A DNA stretch of 64,000 nucleotides from CBDDBK01 sp965225715 (lineage in GTDB: Bacteria; Bacteroidota; Bacteroidia; Cytophagales; Flammeovirgaceae). A model generated the notes under the pieces. The model made no database searches. It was not told the origin of the DNA and worked only from the letters and a program-made list of their open reading frames with translations. Each line of letters starts with the position of its first letter. Position 1 is the first letter of the stretch. The translations under genes were made by a program, and so were the position numbers. The stretch lies in the NCBI GenBank assembly GCA_965225715.1, contig CBDDBK010000001.1, forward strand, positions 47,078-111,077, given 5' to 3'. This document shows, piece after piece, positions 1-9,646 of this stretch.

Positions 1-2126
1 GCAACAAACCTGATTATGTTCTATACTCTTCTGACACCTTTGAACCAATAGCAGTAATTGAGGCTAAAAAAGTTGGAGAAAGTTTAGATAAAGCATTAAA
101 CCAGGGGATTAAAAAATATGCTAAACCACTTGGTGTAAAAATCGTATTTATAACAGATGGTCTTTTTATTCAAGCGTATCACCTTGATGACAAAGATTAT
201 TTATACTACAATTCTGAAATTGTAACTAATTTTCTAACTGAAAAAAGAATTAAACTATTTATAAAGGGTGGAAGCAAAATATTTAGTGATCAGAAAGTTA
301 CACATTCAAAAATAGAACTAATAAAAACCTTTCAAGAAGCAAACGATATTTTAAGAAAAGATGGACTAAGCGAAGGGCGAGAAAGATTTTCGGAATTTTC
401 TAATTTACTTTTTCTCAAATTAATTGGTGACATTGAAGCAGAACGAGAGGAAAGAGGAGAAAAAAGACGTTTAGAAAAAATATATTGTTGGGATGCTTAC
501 AGCGAAAAAAATGCTAACGAACTTCAGCAATATATCAATAAAATTGTCCTACCAAGATTTGACGGGGAATACAATCATACGAGTGATATTTTTAACAAGA
601 AATTGTTAATCAATAAAGCGGATAATCTAAAAGCAATGGTTAAGAGAATTTCAAAACTTGGAAACCTATTAGATACTAATTCAGATATAAAAGGAGATGC
701 ATTTGAGTATTTCTTAAAAAACTCAATTAGTGTAGGTAATGATTTGGGCGAATATTTCACACCAAGGCATATTGTTAAATTAATGATTGACCTTTTGGAC
801 TTAAAATTTGAGGAAACTATTTATGACCCTTGTTGTGGAACAGGTGGCTTTTTGATTGAAGCTTTCAAAAATATTAAGAACAAGTGTAAGCAATCTAAGA
901 CAAATACTAATATTCTAGAAAATGAAACTGTTTTTGGTCGTGAAATTTCTACCACTTCCCGCATTGCAAAAATGAATATGATTATTATAGGAGATGGTCA
1001 TAATAACATTGAGCAAAAAGATTCGCTTGAATTTCCCGTAAAAGAAAAATATGATGTTTGTATAACAAATTTTGCTTTTTCACAAAAAACAGATTATGGT
1101 AATTTCTATGATTTTGAAACTTCTGATGCCAATCCAATCTTTATGAAACACATTTATGATTCTATAAAAAAAGATGGAAGGTGTGCAGTTGTTGTTCCAG
1201 AAGGGTTGCTCTTTGACACCCAAAAAGATTATATCCGAATTAGAAAATTATTAATAGAGCAATCCAATGTAATTGCAGTAATCAGATTACACAGTTTTGT
1301 ATTTAAACCCTATACAGGACAACCTACGAGCATTATAATATTTGAGAAAGGAAAGTCAACTCAAAAAGTTTGGTTTTTTGATGTTCAAGAAGACGGATTT
1401 AAGAAAACAGGAAGTAAAAAAGGTCGACGAAAAATCATTGATGATGACCTCATTGAATTACGTCAAGTTTGGAAAGAAAAATTAGAAACGAACAAATCAT
1501 TTTTTATTTCAACAAAAGACATTATTGCCAATGATTATCAACTTTCAATGAATAATTATTTAAAGAAAGAAAGGATTGGAAAAACTATTAAGCTGAAAAC
1601 ACTTTTAAAAGATAAAAAGATAATTATGGGATTCACACCGAACCGAAATGAAGATGCTTTTTGGTTCGGAGGAAAACATACCTGGGTAAAAGTTGGCGAT
1701 ATTAGGGATGAAATGCTTATTGAAAACTCAGAAGAAAAAATTACTGACCTAGCAATTAAACCTGACAGACTACTACCAAAAGATACACTGCTTTTTAGTT
1801 TTAAACTTTCAATTGGTAAAGTCGCAATTACTAAAAAACCATTATACACTAACGAAGCTATTGCTGGTCTAATAGTAGACGACCCAATTGTTAGAAAATA
1901 TCTTTATTACATTTTGCCAAATATTGATTATAAAACGAATAGAGCAACCAAAGGAGAAACTTTAAACAAAAATTCGGTGGAAAACTTAGAAATTCCTTTT
2001 GACGAATCAAAAATAAAGGCAATTGTCGACAGATTGGATAAAATTGAAGCGGAAAGACAAAAGCATATTAAAAAGAAAAATGAATTGGAAAATAAGCTGG
2101 ATGAAATAATAGACAACGAAATTTAG
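1..2126 (+). CDS. Fused restriction-methylation-specificity protein (type IIG / type I-like), 5' truncated by window edge
   Basis: The frame beginning at base 3 is open from the window edge to the TAG at 2124-2126, giving 707 visible residues; the true start lies outside. The first visible ~60 residues carry PDYVLYS followed by IAVIEAKK, the D...ExK signature of PD-(D/E)xK nucleases as in HsdR N-terminal domains. Next comes an HsdM-like N6-adenine methyltransferase with motif I DPCCGTGGF (about nt 824-850). Its motif IV reads TNFAF instead of the usual NPPF/NPPY. The C-terminal ~190 residues (WVKVGDIRDEM, DTLLFSFKLSIGKVAI, a final coiled-coil-like helix) resemble one HsdS target-recognition half. 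Family knowledge: single-chain enzymes of this order methylate adenine and cut DNA near the site they recognise. The altered motif IV may weaken methylation. An apparent start at 603 is only an internal TTG. Confidence 0.8.
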   Translation, partial: NKPDYVLYSSDTFEPIAVIEAKKVGESLDKALNQGIKKYAKPLGVKIVFITDGLFIQAYHLDDKDYLYYNSEIVTNFLTEKRIKLFIKGGSKIFSDQKVTHSKIELIKTFQEANDILRKDGLSEGRERFSEFSNLLFLKLIGDIEAEREERGEKRRLEKIYCWDAYSEKNANELQQYINKIVLPRFDGEYNHTSDIFNKKLLINKADNLKAMVKRISKLGNLLDTNSDIKGDAFEYFLKNSISVGNDLGEYFTPRHIVKLMIDLLDLKFEETIYDPCCGTGGFLIEAFKNIKNKCKQSKTNTNILENETVFGREISTTSRIAKMNMIIIGDGHNNIEQKDSLEFPVKEKYDVCITNFAFSQKTDYGNFYDFETSDANPIFMKHIYDSIKKDGRCAVVVPEGLLFDTQKDYIRIRKLLIEQSNVIAVIRLHSFVFKPYTGQPTSIIIFEKGKSTQKVWFFDVQEDGFKKTGSKKGRRKIIDDDLIELRQVWKEKLETNKSFFISTKDIIANDYQLSMNNYLKKERIGKTIKLKTLLKDKKIIMGFTPNRNEDAFWFGGKHTWVKVGDIRDEMLIENSEEKITDLAIKPDRLLPKDTLLFSFKLSIGKVAITKKPLYTNEAIAGLIVDDPIVRKYLYYILPNIDYKTNRATKGETLNKNSVENLEIPFDESKIKAIVDRLDKIEAERQKHIKKKNELENKLDEIIDNEI

Positions 2127-2332
2127 CCAATAATTTTGCTTTGGTTTATACCATTCTATAGTTGGTTTTACTTGAATAATAAAAAAATATAATTAATTGA
2201 TTATCAATGATTTGTAAAAAATTAAAAAGTTAGTGATTAGAAACCCCACTACTACTCATACCAAAACCGACAAATCTACCGTAGTAATCCTGTTTTGTAG
2301 GAAACAAGTATTTTCATAAATATCAGCGAATT

Positions 2333-5300
2333 ATGATTTATAAGAGTCCTTTTTTCAAGTGGTGCCACCGTGTTGTTGGCTTTAGTCTTTTTTTCCCACT
2401 TATTTTTTATAGCTATTATTCTGTTAAAGGACAAAGTATTTTTTCAGAAGGCGTTTTTTATAAGTTAGAAATTCAAGAAGAAGGTGTTTATAGGATAGGA
2501 ACAGATTTTTTACAACAGTTGGGTATTGATTGGCAAGGTCTTAATCCATCTCAAATACGTTTGTATGCCTTACCCGGTGGAATGTTGAACCAAAGCAATG
2601 ACTCACTTTTTTATACTCAACCAATAGCCTTGCCTTTAAAAATAATTAGCAATCAAGACGCTGTTTTCGATCCAGATGAGTATATTTTATTCTATGTGCA
2701 AGGCGCCAATAAAAAGATTTATAACTTTGAAAACCAAACTATTAAAGAAGAAACAAATCTTTACTCTGACAATAATTATTGCTTTTTAACTATTGTCAAT
2801 AATTTAGAAACTCCTTTAATTGAAGATGGAACTATTTTGAGCCAAACATCTCATGAAATTGAAACTTTTAATGATTATATTTATTTTGAAGAAGAAAAAA
2901 TAAATATATTAAATTCTGGTAGAGAGTGGTTTAGCGAACCTTTTTATCATCTTTCAGAAAGGATTTTTAATTATGATTTTATAGATATTGTTCCAAACTC
3001 ATCTCTAAATTTTGATATAGAACTTATTTATAGTGCTTTTGCAGCTGGTCATTTTGAGGTTTCTATTTCTGCTCCCAATCATTCAGATATATTTTCAGTC
3101 GACTTTCCAAGTTTACCTCCCGGTACTTATGACCTCAAAGCCTATCGTTCTTTGGTTTCTAAAACTTACAATAATATAGACTTTAAAAATTTAGAATTAG
3201 GTATTCATTTTTTTACTCAAAATGATTTAAGCAATCAAGGGTTTTTAAATTTTTTTACTATTAATTATGAAAGGCGTTTAGTTTTGCCCGAACAACAATA
3301 CCTTAATTTTCGTTCCTTTCCAGATGATACAAATCCAGAAAGTACTTTTATTCTTAAAACTACTAATTCCAATATATTGATTTGGGATATTACCAATCCT
3401 TTAAAGCCGCTTAATTATCCAACAACTCTTGAAAATGCACAGATTAAACTGACTTTAAATATAAGTACCCTAAAAGAGCTGCTTGCTTTTGACCCCATTC
3501 ATTTGCCCGAACCAACTTTTATAGGTTTTATACCTAATCAAGACATTAATAATTTTGATGTTCCAAATCTATTGATCATCACAGCACCAGAGTTTTTTGA
3601 TGAAGCAACTCGTCTGGCAAATTTTAGACGTGAAAAAAATGACCTAAAGGTAGAAGTTGTAACAACCCAACAAATTTACAATGCTTACTCTTCTGGAAGA
3701 CAAGATATTACAGCAATACGAAACTTTGTTCGTACCTACTATCTCAAGGACAATCAAAATAATTTGCATTACGTCCTCTTATTTGGCGATGCCTCTTTTG
3801 ACTATAAAGACAGGTTGACCAATAATCTAAATTTAGTGCCAAACTATCAATCTATAGAGTCTATTAGACCTTTACAGACCTATTCTTCTGATGATTTTTA
3901 TGGATTTTTAGGAATAGGAGAAGGTATTTGGTCAGAAAATCCTGTTCAAAATCATAATTTAGATATTGGTTTAGGGCGCCTACCTGCTCAAAGTTTGGCG
4001 GAAGCCCAAATTCTGGTCGATAAACTCATTTCATATCACTCTCAAAAAAGTAATTTAGGACAATGGCGCAATAAAATCACATTAATTGCCGACGATGGCG
4101 ACAACAATATTCACCAGCAACAAGCCCACTCTTTAGCAAACCTTTTAGAAAATGATTATCCTAACAGCACACCTTCTCGCCTTTTTGTCGACGCTTTCCC
4201 AATAGAAATAGTTGACAATTTGGGTGGTCAAAAAAGAGTTCCATTTTTAAATGAAAACATTAAAAATGCTATTCAGGAAGGTAGCTTGATTATAAATTAT
4301 ACGGGACATGGCTCTGAACAACAATGGACAAGTGAGGATATATTCAATACTGTTTTTGCCCAAAACTTATCGAATCAAAATCGTTTGAGTCTTTTTTTAA
4401 CCGCTACTTGTGAGTTTGGACGTTATGATAATCCAAATTTAAGATCCGGAGCCGAAGTTGGTTTATTAAATTCTCAAGGCGGGGCAATTGCTTTCCTGTC
4501 CACAACTCGTCCTGTATTTTCGGGCACTAATTTTTTGACTAATCGTGCCTTTTATAAGTCCTTAATTTCCAATCATGATAACCCAATTTTAGGTAAACTT
4601 ATTCAAGAAACTAAAAACAACAGCATTTCAGGCATTAATAATAGAAATTTTATACTCTTAGGCGATCCTTCTATGCGTTTAAATCTACCTCCAAACCGTA
4701 TTCATATTATGAGTGTTAATGAGGTAATGGTCTCAACAAACGATACTTTGCGTGCTTTACAAAAAGTAAAAATTGAAGGTCTGGTGGACAAGCCAAATTT
4801 TGAAGGTTTTATTGAAGCTACTGTCTATGAAAAACCGACCAACTTAAACACTCTAGGCAATTCTGGAAATCCCTCTTTTAATTATACCAGTATTGATAAT
4901 ATACTTTTTAAAGGTATAACAGAGAGTATTAATGGAACTTTTTCTTTTGAGTTCGTTGTGCCAAAAAGTATTAATTATGTTTTCGGTCAGGGTAAAATGA
5001 CTTTTTATACTTACGATAAAAATACCTTTGAAGATGCTTCTGGAAACCATACGTTTATCATAGGAGCTAGTAATGATAAACTTCTTGAAGATGTATCACC
5101 ACCTAATATTGAATTGTTTTTAAATAATACAGATTTTCAAAACGGTCAAATAGTTTCCTCTAATGTCTTATTATTAGCTTTTTTAAGAGATGAAAATGGT
5201 ATTAATTTGACTTCTTCACAAATACATGGATTAAAAGTAATTTTAGATTCCGAACAGGTCTTTAATTTACAACAATATTATCTTCCCGATACCAATAGTT

Positions 5301-5728
5301 TTCAAAGTGGGTCGGTTAGGCTTAAACTAACAGGACTAACAACAGGCAAACATTATTTGACTTTTGAAGCCAGTGATAATTATAATAATAGAACAAGTCA
5401 GAGAATAGATTTTTTTGTTAGCAATGCTGATTTTGATATTGAAGATTTTATTATTTATCCAAATCCAGCCAATAACTATTTAATCTTTAAAATAAAACAC
5501 AACTATCAAGGGCGAAAACTCATTTTCAAAACAACACTATATAATTTAAGTGGTTTAAAAGTGGGTTCTATCATGAAAGAAATAGAAAACCCTAATGAAA
5601 CTATAGACAATATCCGTTGGGATTTACCTGAAGCACTTTCACCGGGAACCTATATAGCTTATAGCGAACTGACAACAAATGAGGGTTTTGTAAAAATTAA
5701 AGTGAATACTATTCTAATAAATGAATAG
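2333..5728 (+). CDS. porU: PorU-type C25 (gingipain-family) peptidase, type IX secretion sortase
   Basis: The protein is 1131 aa, the usual size of PorU, which cleaves C-terminal sorting domains and links type IX cargo to the outer membrane. It opens with a hydrophobic signal segment (about residues 15-33). The middle has the PorU-typical LLFGDASFDYKDR, PNYQS, SSDDFYG and DIGLGRLPA blocks. The C25 catalytic pair is visible: His in NYTGHGSEQQW and Cys in TATCEFGRYDNP. The last ~90 residues begin FIIYPNPANNYL, a type A T9SS sorting domain. The start ATG at 2333 precedes the signal peptide directly. It stands alone on the plus strand after the restriction gene. A different C25 peptidase is possible, but the whole pattern fits PorU. 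Confidence 0.88.
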   Translation: MIYKSPFFKWCHRVVGFSLFFPLIFYSYYSVKGQSIFSEGVFYKLEIQEEGVYRIGTDFLQQLGIDWQGLNPSQIRLYALPGGMLNQSNDSLFYTQPIALPLKIISNQDAVFDPDEYILFYVQGANKKIYNFENQTIKEETNLYSDNNYCFLTIVNNLETPLIEDGTILSQTSHEIETFNDYIYFEEEKINILNSGREWFSEPFYHLSERIFNYDFIDIVPNSSLNFDIELIYSAFAAGHFEVSISAPNHSDIFSVDFPSLPPGTYDLKAYRSLVSKTYNNIDFKNLELGIHFFTQNDLSNQGFLNFFTINYERRLVLPEQQYLNFRSFPDDTNPESTFILKTTNSNILIWDITNPLKPLNYPTTLENAQIKLTLNISTLKELLAFDPIHLPEPTFIGFIPNQDINNFDVPNLLIITAPEFFDEATRLANFRREKNDLKVEVVTTQQIYNAYSSGRQDITAIRNFVRTYYLKDNQNNLHYVLLFGDASFDYKDRLTNNLNLVPNYQSIESIRPLQTYSSDDFYGFLGIGEGIWSENPVQNHNLDIGLGRLPAQSLAEAQILVDKLISYHSQKSNLGQWRNKITLIADDGDNNIHQQQAHSLANLLENDYPNSTPSRLFVDAFPIEIVDNLGGQKRVPFLNENIKNAIQEGSLIINYTGHGSEQQWTSEDIFNTVFAQNLSNQNRLSLFLTATCEFGRYDNPNLRSGAEVGLLNSQGGAIAFLSTTRPVFSGTNFLTNRAFYKSLISNHDNPILGKLIQETKNNSISGINNRNFILLGDPSMRLNLPPNRIHIMSVNEVMVSTNDTLRALQKVKIEGLVDKPNFEGFIEATVYEKPTNLNTLGNSGNPSFNYTSIDNILFKGITESINGTFSFEFVVPKSINYVFGQGKMTFYTYDKNTFEDASGNHTFIIGASNDKLLEDVSPPNIELFLNNTDFQNGQIVSSNVLLLAFLRDENGINLTSSQIHGLKVILDSEQVFNLQQYYLPDTNSFQSGSVRLKLTGLTTGKHYLTFEASDNYNNRTSQRIDFFVSNADFDIEDFIIYPNPANNYLIFKIKHNYQGRKLIFKTTLYNLSGLKVGSIMKEIENPNETIDNIRWDLPEALSPGTYIAYSELTTNEGFVKIKVNTILINE

Positions 5729-5735
5729 ACTTAAT

Positions 5736-5790
5736 TATAGCCTTGCTATTAAATGAGAAAGCATGTTTTTTCATTGTCAATGAGTTATAA
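5736..5790 (+). repeat. Left half of the 94-bp MITE-like repeat
   Basis: Begins TATAGCCTTGCTATT and runs through a TCATTGTCAATGAGTTA core, matching the left half of the dispersed family seen at 6850, 20473, 39459 and 55421. The right end is absent. An inverted near-copy lies at 25803-25854. Confidence 0.6.
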
Positions 5791-5910
5791 ATATCGACCT
5801 TTGCACCATTCGATGTAGTAAAAATTTGATTATCAGTATTTGATAAATTTTTTATAAAACACTTAATTAGTTGATTATAAAATAATTATAAAAAACAGTT
5901 TTATGATGTT

Positions 5911-5953
5911 TATACTCATAAGTCATTGATAATGTAGATGCAAAGGTCTTATG
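5911..5953 (+). repeat. Hairpin-forming dispersed repeat, copy 1
   Basis: Starts TATACTCATAAGTCATTG and ends GTCTTATG; CATAAG and CTTATG can pair. Near-copies occur at 58075-58122 (same strand) and 38975-39018 (opposite strand). It lies between the convergent 3' ends of porU and fabG, so it could act as a two-way transcription terminator or REP-like site. Confidence 0.5.
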
Positions 5954-5992
5954 GTAGTAAAAAGGTTAAGCTAATAATTTTCTAACATATTG

Positions 5993-6739
5993 TTAAGTAT
6001 ACAAACCTCCATTAATAGCTAATACTTGTCCTGTAATGTAAGTGGATTGGTCTGAAGCTAAGAAAACAGCTAAATCAGCGACTTCGCTGGCTTTACCTGC
6101 TCGTCTTAAAGGAATACTTTTTTTCCATTCGGCTATAACTTTTTCGTTTAATTTTTCAGTCATTTCAGTTTCAATAAATCCTGGTGCAATGGTATTGACC
6201 CGTATATTTCTGGGGCCTAATTCCAAAGCTAAAGCTTTTCCAAAACCAATAATTCCTGCTTTAGAGGCAGCATAATTACTCTGAACAGCATTACCTCTTT
6301 GCCCAACTACTGAACTAATATTAATAATTGTACCTGAACGTTGTTGCATGAAAGTTCCGACGCTGGCTTTAGAAAGATTAAAAACAGACTTTAAATTATT
6401 AGTAATCACTTCATCAAATTGTTGTTCGGTCATGCGTTTCAAAAAGTTATCTCTGGTGATGCCTGCATTATTAATAAGGCTATCAACCTTTCCAAAATCT
6501 TCTAAAAAGGCCTGCATAAGTTTTTGATTAGCTTCAAAATCACATGCATTACTTTGATAGGCTTTTGCTTTTATACCTTTTAGAGTCAATTCGCTTTCGA
6601 GCTCTTTAGCCTTATCTACACTATGCAAATAAGTAAAACCAACACTTGCTCCAGCTTCTGCAAAAGCTATTGCAATAGCTCGTCCAATACCTTTGGAAGC
6701 ACCTGTTATTAAGGCTTTTTTACCTTCTAAAATTTTCAT
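5993..6739 (-). CDS. fabG: 3-oxoacyl-[acyl-carrier-protein] reductase
   Basis: This 248-aa short-chain dehydrogenase reduces 3-oxoacyl-ACP with NADPH in fatty-acid elongation, in the cytosol. The N-terminal cofactor motif TGASKGIGRA (about residues 12-21), the NNAG motif, and the catalytic Ser (ISSVVGQRG) plus YAASK (Tyr-x-x-x-Lys) are all present. The C-terminal PGFIETEMT and YITGQVLAINGG blocks are typical of FabG. Length and motifs are full-size. It stands alone and converges on porU; some other SDR specificity cannot be excluded. Confidence 0.88.
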   Translation of the reverse strand: MKILEGKKALITGASKGIGRAIAIAFAEAGASVGFTYLHSVDKAKELESELTLKGIKAKAYQSNACDFEANQKLMQAFLEDFGKVDSLINNAGITRDNFLKRMTEQQFDEVITNNLKSVFNLSKASVGTFMQQRSGTIINISSVVGQRGNAVQSNYAASKAGIIGFGKALALELGPRNIRVNTIAPGFIETEMTEKLNEKVIAEWKKSIPLRRAGKASEVADLAVFLASDQSTYITGQVLAINGGLYT

Positions 6740-6849
6740 GATTGATTAATAATATAATAAAAAGAGAGATTGAATTACGCTTATTTTCGACAGTTTTATC
6801 CAAAAATAAACTATCTCTATCAATATCCAAAAAATATTTTATACCAATT

Positions 6850-6943
6850 TATAGCAAAGCTATTTTATTTTGCGAAACATTCTGTTTCAAAATGAATGAA
6901 TTAGAAGCCTAAAAAATCTTTTTTTAAGTAATTTGAGTATAAG
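6850..6943 (+). repeat. 94-bp MITE-like repeat, overlapping the 3' end of the PLP enzyme gene
   Basis: Starts TATAGCAAAGCTATTTTATT and ends GTAATTTGAGTATAA, almost the same as the copy at 39459-39552. Its right end encodes the last residues (YTQIT) and the TAA stop of the minus-strand gene at 6924-8066. Confidence 0.7.
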
Positions 6944-8066
6944 AGGCATTAGCAAGTGCTAGATCAAGTTCTTTAATTAAATCTTTAGCATTTTCTATAC
7001 CAACTGATAATCTTAATAAACCATCTGTTATACCTTGTTCTAACCTTTCTTTTTTAGACATTTTGATATGGGAAGTTTTTGAGGGCTGACAAATTAAAGT
7101 TTCAACCCCACCCAGACTGACAGTTGGTTTAATTAAACTCAAACCATTTAGAAAAGTATTTACTTTCTTAGAATCAAGAATTTCAAAAGAAAGCATACCT
7201 CCAAAATTACCATTCATTTGTTTTGAAGCAATTTCATGCCGAGGGTGTTGTTTTAAACCTGGATAGTAAACGTTGGAAACTTGAGAGTGTTGATCTAAGA
7301 AATGAGCTATTTTAAAGGCATTTTTATTATGGGTTTTTATTCTAATAGCCAATGTCTTAAGACTTCTTTCTATAATATAACTATCTAAAGGATTTAAACT
7401 TCCACCAAAATTAATAGCACTTTTATAAATTTTATTTTTAATCTTTTGCGAACTTAGCATTGCTCCAAAACAAATATCACTATGCCCAGCCAAATATTTT
7501 GTTCCACTATGAAGTACTATATCAATACCTAATTCAATTGGGATTTGGTTAATAGGTGTAGCAAAAGTATTATCTATGATAGAAATAAGCTTATGATCCT
7601 GAGCAAATTTAGCAATTTTCTTTATATCTACTACCGTTAATAATGGATTTGAAGGGCTTTCAAAATAAATGGCTTTTGTTTTAGTCCTAATTTTTTTTTC
7701 TAAATCCTGAAAACTATTAATATCTACAAAATCATATTCTATGCCAAAGTTATTAAATTCTCGAACTACCAAATTATAAGTCCCTCCATAAATTTCATTT
7801 GACAATAAAATATGATCCTTGGGTTTTAAAATAGAAAGTAAAGTCGTAGAAATAGCAGCCATTCCTGAACTAAATACCAAACCAGACTCGGCTTTTTCAA
7901 GCAGAGCTAGTTTTTCGACAATGACGACTTGATTATTCGTATTGTAATATCGTGGATAAACAATTTCTTCACAATCGATATAAGGATTGGCAGAACTAAG
8001 ATAAATAGGTGTATTAACATCTTGGTGTTGACTATCATGATTAACACAAATCGTTTCTTGCTGCAT
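6924..8066 (-). CDS. Cys/Met metabolism PLP-dependent enzyme (cystathionine gamma-synthase / gamma-lyase family)
   Basis: The 380-aa product is a full-length member of the trans-sulfuration enzyme family (fold type I, pyridoxal phosphate). Visible motifs are YPRYYNTNNQ near the N terminus, the VFSSGMAAIS phosphate-binding turn, the IIDNTFATP strand with the cofactor Asp, and the Schiff-base lysine in LHSGTKYLAGHSD. The PTVSLGGVETLICQP block near the end is also typical. Family members make or break cystathionine or release methanethiol from methionine; the sequence alone does not decide which. The last few codons and the stop lie inside a MITE-like repeat, so the natural C terminus may have been replaced. 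Confidence 0.8.
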   Translation of the reverse strand: MQQETICVNHDSQHQDVNTPIYLSSANPYIDCEEIVYPRYYNTNNQVVIVEKLALLEKAESGLVFSSGMAAISTTLLSILKPKDHILLSNEIYGGTYNLVVREFNNFGIEYDFVDINSFQDLEKKIRTKTKAIYFESPSNPLLTVVDIKKIAKFAQDHKLISIIDNTFATPINQIPIELGIDIVLHSGTKYLAGHSDICFGAMLSSQKIKNKIYKSAINFGGSLNPLDSYIIERSLKTLAIRIKTHNKNAFKIAHFLDQHSQVSNVYYPGLKQHPRHEIASKQMNGNFGGMLSFEILDSKKVNTFLNGLSLIKPTVSLGGVETLICQPSKTSHIKMSKKERLEQGITDGLLRLSVGIENAKDLIKELDLALANASYTQIT

Positions 8067-8156
8067 AGTTAAAATAATTAATTTTGAATTAAAAAATTAT
8101 AAATATTTGATTACCAAAATATTGGTTTTTTCAAAATGAGGATTGCTAATAAAAAA

Positions 8157-8720
8157 TTATTCTTGATCAGTTTCTTGAGTATCTTTAGCTGCTGTATTTA
8201 AAAACTTAAGCATTTCTTGTTCTATCAACCATATGCCTTGACCTTCCATACCAATTATATCTATAACTTCAATAATACGGCGCATAGTTTCTTCTTCTTC
8301 TTTTTGCTCTTTTACAAACCATTGCAAAAACTCAAAACTGATCATATCTTTTTTTTGCAAGGCTATTTCTACGATATTATTAATAGACTTCGTAACTGCA
8401 ATTTCTTTTTCTAAAGCCATTTGAAAAACATCTCTATAATTAGTAAAAGGTATATCAAAATTCTCTATTTGAGGGGTTAATGCATATCCTCCAACGTCGT
8501 TAATATATTTGAAAAATAGAGTCATATGTTCGTATTCTTCAGTTGCTTGCCTGTAAAAAAAAGTAGCTGCATTAAGATAACCTTTCATATCACACCAAGA
8601 AGCACAGGCTAAATAAAAAAAATTGGCTTTGGCTTCCATAACAACTTGAGTGTTTAATAATTTCTCAACATCTGAATCTAATGAAGTTGATAAACGCCTT
8701 TGGCTATGAATTTTTTTCAT
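8157..8720 (-). CDS. ftnA: Ferritin (non-haem iron storage)
   Basis: A 187-aa ferritin. The four-helix bundle carries the dinuclear iron ligands: Glu in VVMEAKANFFYLA, Glu-Glu-x-x-His in ATEEYEHM, Glu in LEKEIAVTKSI and Gln in FLQWFVKEQKEEE. The protein oxidises Fe(II) and stores ferric mineral in a 24-mer shell. The first 15 residues (MKKIHSQRRLSTSLD) and the acidic tail are extensions of the core. The gene is single and preceded by a TAnnTTTG motif about 50 bp upstream. Confidence 0.88.
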   Translation of the reverse strand: MKKIHSQRRLSTSLDSDVEKLLNTQVVMEAKANFFYLACASWCDMKGYLNAATFFYRQATEEYEHMTLFFKYINDVGGYALTPQIENFDIPFTNYRDVFQMALEKEIAVTKSINNIVEIALQKKDMISFEFLQWFVKEQKEEEETMRRIIEVIDIIGMEGQGIWLIEQEMLKFLNTAAKDTQETDQE

Positions 8721-8769
8721 GTTAAACTTTATAGTTTAATAAGATAATTGATAAATAAATAATTATAGA

Positions 8770-8796
8770 CAAAAGTAATTAAAAAAGCGAATCAAA
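8770..8796 (-). promoter_or_regulatory. Candidate Bacteroidota promoter for ferritin
   Basis: Read on the minus strand, TTTG (8793-8796) is followed after 15 bp by TACTTTTG (8770-8777), matching TAnnTTTG. The spacer is a little shorter than the usual 17-23. It sits about 50 bp before the ferritin ATG. Confidence 0.4.
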
Positions 8797-8843
8797 AAAA
8801 TGATTATTCCTAAATAAGAATAATTCCTATTTAGACTAAATAA

Positions 8844-9646
8844 AATACTTCGGCAAAAAAATCATAAATAATTGATTTTGGAAGCATACTTTTTCGGATG
8901 TCCTCGCTTGCCCGTTGGTGCACCATCGTATAAATACTTTAAACCAGCATCTTTACGCAACCGGGTAATGACTTGCAAACCAGTTTTACAAACTTTATTG
9001 ATAAACTTTTCTTTGAAAAAATAAGCATCCACACACAGATAATTTGAAAGTGCTAGCAGCTCAGCTGAACGCTCAACTATCAAATGGACATAATGCGTTA
9101 CTAAGGTACGCCTTTTGTCTTTAAGGGTTTTTAAAGCAGGCAGGTGTTTGAATACTTTCTAAATGGAAAGCGCACCGCTTATCAGTATCTACACAAGCTA
9201 AGCCAGCAACTTTCAAGCCTCGCTGAACTGAGCCCGAACATCCAGACCAAAATTTAGATAGACCATAAGTTTTATAGCCTGATTTTTTCAAAAAACAAGG
9301 GAGCAAATACAAGTATGAACTCTTTGAATTTTATAAACTTAATGACCTCTCTATTGAATTTCAAAAAATCAAAAATTTTCTTAAAATGAGATCGGTATAT
9401 TTTGTCTGTAAATTCACCATAACAGCTTAGTTACAAAAAACTTATGGGATCTTTTAAAGCCAAAAATAAAAATAGAGTTGATACAAAAACTTTTCTATAA
9501 CATTTGCTTAACTCGGGCATTTTGTTTAATATAGCCTTTAAGAGACATTCTGTCTCGGGGCTAATTTTTTTTTTGATTTCATACTTCTAAAGATAAACTT
9601 TTAGCCCCTTTTTTTGATTTTTAAGGTAAAAATTTACCGAAGTATT
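8844..9646 (-). mobile_element. Degenerate insertion sequence (~0.8 kb) with inverted ends
   Basis: Ends AATACTTCGGCAAA (8844-8857) and TTTACCGAAGTATT (9633-9646) are imperfect inverted repeats. Between them are two broken pieces of one DDE transposase on the minus strand, then ~300 bp in which I see no further coding sequence. The element is inactive. Confidence 0.65.
8862..9312 (-). pseudogene. Frameshifted transposase remnant (IS4-like DDE)
   Basis: The upstream piece (9121-9312) has LSKFWSGCSGSVQRGLKVAGLA and DTDKRCAFHLESIQTP; the downstream piece (8862-9083) has NYLCVDAYFFKEKFI and PTGKRGHPKKY. The frames join at an A-run near 9126-9133: reading in the third frame there gives LKDKRRTLVTHYVHLIVE, linking the two halves, so a one-base change broke the gene. 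Both the N terminus and the C-terminal catalytic Glu region are missing. Confidence 0.65.

Noticed and set aside
603..605. Start of a 507-aa methylase at 603
   Set aside because: It is a TTG inside a frame open from base 3 with continuous HsdR-like and HsdM-like sequence upstream.
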